Shown here one piece after another: positions 44,042-46,134 of a stretch of DNA of 46,134 bases. Below the pieces are notes generated by a model. That model worked only from the letters and a program-made list of their open reading frames with translations. It was not told where the DNA came from and made no database searches. A program made the position numbers and the translations under genes. Source of the stretch: Nocardia aobensis NBRC 100429 (GTDB taxonomy: Bacteria > Actinomycetota > Actinomycetes > Mycobacteriales > Mycobacteriaceae); the NCBI RefSeq assembly GCF_000308375.1, contig NZ_BAFQ01000050.1:1-46134 (forward strand), read 5' to 3'. Position 1 is the stretch's first letter; the number at the start of each line of letters is the position of its first letter.

Positions 44042-45514
44042 ATGACCGCAGCTGGTGAATATGTCGATGTCGTCATCGTGGGCGCCGGTCTGTCCGGAAT
44101 CGGCGCCGGTTACCGCGTGCAGACGGAATTGCCCGGAAAGTCCTATGCGATCCTCGAGGCGCGCGAGGCGCTGGGCGGCACGTGGGACCTGTTCCGATAC
44201 CCCGGCATCCGGTCCGATTCGGATATGTTCACCCTCGGCTATCCGTTCGAGCCGTGGCGCGATGCCAAATCGATCGCCGACGGTCCCTCGATTCTGCGCT
44301 ACATCACCGAGACGGCGCGCCGGCACGGGATCGACAAGCATATTCGCTACGGCACCAAAGTCGTTGCGGCACAATGGTCCAGCGCCGAATCGCGCTGGAC
44401 GCTGACCGTGCGGCAGGGCGATGCGGAGCGCACGCTGAGCTGTCGCTTCCTCTATTCGTGCTCCGGCTACTACGACTACGACCAGGGGCACGCCCCCGAG
44501 TTCCCGGGTGTGGAAACGTTCTCCGGCACCATGGTGCATCCGCAGTTCTGGCCGGAGGATCTCGACTACGCCGGCAAGAAGGTCGTGGTCATCGGCAGCG
44601 GCGCCACCGCCGTGACGCTGGTTCCGGCGATGGCCGAACAGGCCGAGCGGGTGACCATGCTGCAGCGTTCACCGACCTGGATCTCCGCGGTCCCCGGCCG
44701 GGACAAGCAGGCCGACAAGATTCGGGAACTGCTGCCGGCGGGCTTGGCGCACCGGGTGATCCGCACCAAGAACATCCTGTTCAACGTCGGTTTCTACCAG
44801 TACTGCCGGCGTCGCCCGCAGGCCGCGCGCAAGCTGCTGACCGGGCTGACCACTCGCATTCTCAAGGACGAGAAGTTGGTCGCCGAACATTTCACCCCGG
44901 AGTACAACCCGTGGGATCAGCGGCTGTGCGCGGTGCCGGACGCCGACTTCTTCAAGGCGATGCGCAAGGGCAAGGCCGAGGTGGTCACCGATCACATCGA
45001 CACCTTCGTGCCCGAGGGGATCCGCCTGAAGTCGGGCCGGGTGCTTCCCGCCGACATCGTCATCTCGGCGACCGGTCTGAAGCTGCTCGCCTTCGGCGGG
45101 ATCACGCTGGAGGTCGACGGTGAGCCGGTGAACCTGTCCGACCGGTTCGTCTGGCAGGGAACGATGCTCACCGGCGTCCCCAACTTCGCGGTCTGCATCG
45201 GCTACACGAACGCGTCGTGGACGCTGCGCGCCGACCTGACCTCGCGGCTGGTGTGCAGGGTGATCGCCCATATGGACCGGCGCGGATACGAGGCGGTGGT
45301 GCCGCAGCCGCAGGCCGAGCTCACCGAACATCCGCTGCTCGACCTCGCCTCGGGCTATATCCAGCGCTCGATCGGCGACTTTCCGAGGCAGGGCGACCGG
45401 CATCCGTGGAAGGTGCGCCAGAACTACCTGCTGGATTCGGCCACGACCATGCGCACGAATCTGGACAAGACGTTGCAGCCGGTCCGGCGCACGGCGGTGC
45501 TGTCGAACGCCTGA
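44042..45514 (+). CDS. ethA: EthA-like Baeyer-Villiger flavin monooxygenase
   Basis: The 490-residue enzyme closely resembles M. tuberculosis EthA across its length. FAD-binding GAGLSGIG (14-21) is followed by ILEAREALGGTWDLFRYPGIRSDSDM. The Baeyer-Villiger fingerprint FxGxxxHxxxWP is at residues 160-171 (FSGTMVHPQFWP), and an NADPH-binding GSGATA lies near 184. EthA oxidises ketones and activates the prodrug ethionamide. In M. tuberculosis it is controlled by TetR-type EthR; here the divergent gene is an AraC regulator. ATG 44042 has AAGGAACC upstream. Confidence 0.87.
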   Translation: MTAAGEYVDVVIVGAGLSGIGAGYRVQTELPGKSYAILEAREALGGTWDLFRYPGIRSDSDMFTLGYPFEPWRDAKSIADGPSILRYITETARRHGIDKHIRYGTKVVAAQWSSAESRWTLTVRQGDAERTLSCRFLYSCSGYYDYDQGHAPEFPGVETFSGTMVHPQFWPEDLDYAGKKVVVIGSGATAVTLVPAMAEQAERVTMLQRSPTWISAVPGRDKQADKIRELLPAGLAHRVIRTKNILFNVGFYQYCRRRPQAARKLLTGLTTRILKDEKLVAEHFTPEYNPWDQRLCAVPDADFFKAMRKGKAEVVTDHIDTFVPEGIRLKSGRVLPADIVISATGLKLLAFGGITLEVDGEPVNLSDRFVWQGTMLTGVPNFAVCIGYTNASWTLRADLTSRLVCRVIAHMDRRGYEAVVPQPQAELTEHPLLDLASGYIQRSIGDFPRQGDRHPWKVRQNYLLDSATTMRTNLDKTLQPVRRTAVLSNA

Positions 45515-45544
45515 GCGCGGCGCCGGACGGGTGCGCGGCGCCGG
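45515..45544 (+). repeat. 12-bp direct repeat after the monooxygenase stop
   Basis: GCGCGGCGCCGG occurs at 45515-45526 and 45533-45544 (period 18), each containing GGCGCC. It lies between convergent genes and is followed by a short CGGG/CCCG stem (45547-45558). It could support termination; significance is low. Confidence 0.35.
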
Positions 45545-45569
45545 CCCGGGCACGCCCGCGCTGATCCGT

Positions 45570-45992
45570 TCAGTTCGTCCAGGGACCGATCCCGCCGATC
45601 CGGTCGATCCGGATGCGGGTCAGCAGGCCCGGCGGCGCGTCGGCGGGCGGGAACTTCGATGTGGGCGAGGACAACACCGCGGCCAACTCCCGCAGCAGTT
45701 CCGGTGCCCCGCCCTCGACGATGCGTGCGGTGCCGGTGACCGACAGATACGGCCGCATGAACTCGCTCGGCTGATCCGAGACGATGGTCAACGCCACCCG
45801 CGGGTCGCGGCGCACGTTGCGCACCTTCAGATATTCGCCGAGGTGGGCGCTGACCAGCTCGTCGCCCTCGGGTGTGGACTGCAATGCCACCCAGACGACG
45901 GAGACCTGCGGGCTGCCGTCGGCGTTCAGGGTGACCAGGGTCGCGTTGGCGCCGGCGCCGACGAATTCGCGCGCGGAATCGGGAAGTCGCAT
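45570..45992 (-). CDS. PPOX-class flavin/F420-dependent oxidoreductase-like protein
   Basis: The 140-residue protein has the split-barrel pyridoxamine-oxidase-like fold: ATLVTLNADGSPQVSVVWVALQ, then LVSAHLGEYLKVRNVRRDPRVALTIVS and YLSVTGTARIVEGG. The K-x-R-N-(L/V)-x-x-(D/N)-P pattern suggests F420 or FMN binding as in the actinobacterial PPOX class. Mycobacterial relatives reduce F420 or protect from oxidative stress. Start ATG 45992 is not preceded by an obvious ribosome site. It is convergent with the monooxygenase gene. Confidence 0.85.
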   Translation of the reverse strand: MRLPDSAREFVGAGANATLVTLNADGSPQVSVVWVALQSTPEGDELVSAHLGEYLKVRNVRRDPRVALTIVSDQPSEFMRPYLSVTGTARIVEGGAPELLRELAAVLSSPTSKFPPADAPPGLLTRIRIDRIGGIGPWTN

Positions 45993-46076
45993 ATCCGGTC
46001 CGACGCCCGCGCGAATCGTTTCATTCCCGCGGTACGCGCACCCGGCGCGCGACAGGACGCGATGTCTGATTTCCGC

Positions 46077-46129
46077 CGGTATTCGATCCGGAGCTCCGGC
46101 AGATTGGGGAGCGTACGGATCGAATACCG
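46077..46129. repeat. Perfect 14-bp inverted repeat at the window end
   Basis: CGGTATTCGATCCG (46077-46090) and CGGATCGAATACCG (46116-46129) are exact inverted copies separated by 25 bases. The stem is the longest perfect one noticed in this window. No T-run follows in either direction. It lies upstream of the leftward PPOX gene and may be a terminator of an adjoining gene or a regulatory site; the neighbour is outside the window. Confidence 0.6.
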
Positions 46130-46134
46130 AAAGG

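Overview
The window is a high-GC actinobacterial chromosome segment. The likely source is Nocardia or a close mycolic-acid-containing relative. The left end reproduces the mycobacterial Rv1332-Rv1343c gene order, there is a complete mce (YrbE/Mce/Mas) operon, and an EthA-type monooxygenase is present. No tRNA, rRNA, CRISPR array, insertion sequence or phage gene was recognised, so this looks like ordinary core plus accessory chromosome.

Region 1 (1-7762) is conserved housekeeping. A DUF2017 protein and a P1-family (DmpA-type) peptidase precede the CysO-dependent cysteine synthesis cassette mec-cysO-cysM. Then come a rhomboid protease, an Rv1339-type metallo-beta-lactamase-fold phosphodiesterase, rph (RNase PH) and rdgB (XTP/dITP pyrophosphatase). 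Two small membrane proteins (DUF3817 and LprD-like) are convergent. Two oddities stand out. CysO carries 13 residues beyond its catalytic diglycine. The glutamate racemase gene murI, which sits between the rhomboid and Rv1339 genes in M. tuberculosis, is absent from that spot.

Region 2 (7818-23866) is accessory: SDRs, a large MFS exporter with a C-terminal winged-helix-like domain, an FAD monooxygenase paired with a PadR regulator, an XRE/MmyB regulator, NTF2-like and pentapeptide-repeat proteins, a VIT1-type transporter, a methyltransferase, a metallo-hydrolase with a MarR regulator, a phosphotransferase-fold protein, and a YbhB/esterase pair divergent from a MarR gene. It ends with an isoprenylcysteine-type methyltransferase and a Ca2+/H+ antiporter. 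Several divergent intergenic gaps hold clear dyad operators.

Region 3 (23867-34290) is the lipid/steroid-import section: yrbEA-yrbEB-mceA-B-C-D-E-F-mas, nearly all overlapping or abutting. Upstream are two boxes resembling the KstR operator and an Arg-rich 17-codon leader ORF. A two-gene convergent operon follows (an NAD(P)H-dependent dehydrogenase and a carboxymuconolactone decarboxylase-like protein), with an exact KstR2-type box just before its start codon. Steroid or lipid regulation is therefore the leading, but unproven, interpretation.

Region 4 (34389-46134) contains a DUF6412-YidC paralogue pair whose stop codon overlaps that of a convergent ctaD. A divergent Clp AAA+ ATPase lacks the ClpP-docking loop, and a DUF1801 protein follows it. 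A TetR/SDR/NTF2-like cluster (with a third KstR-like box), an AraC regulator divergent from an EthA-like Baeyer-Villiger monooxygenase, and a flavin/F420-type PPOX protein complete the window. The last 60 bases hold a perfect 14-bp inverted repeat.
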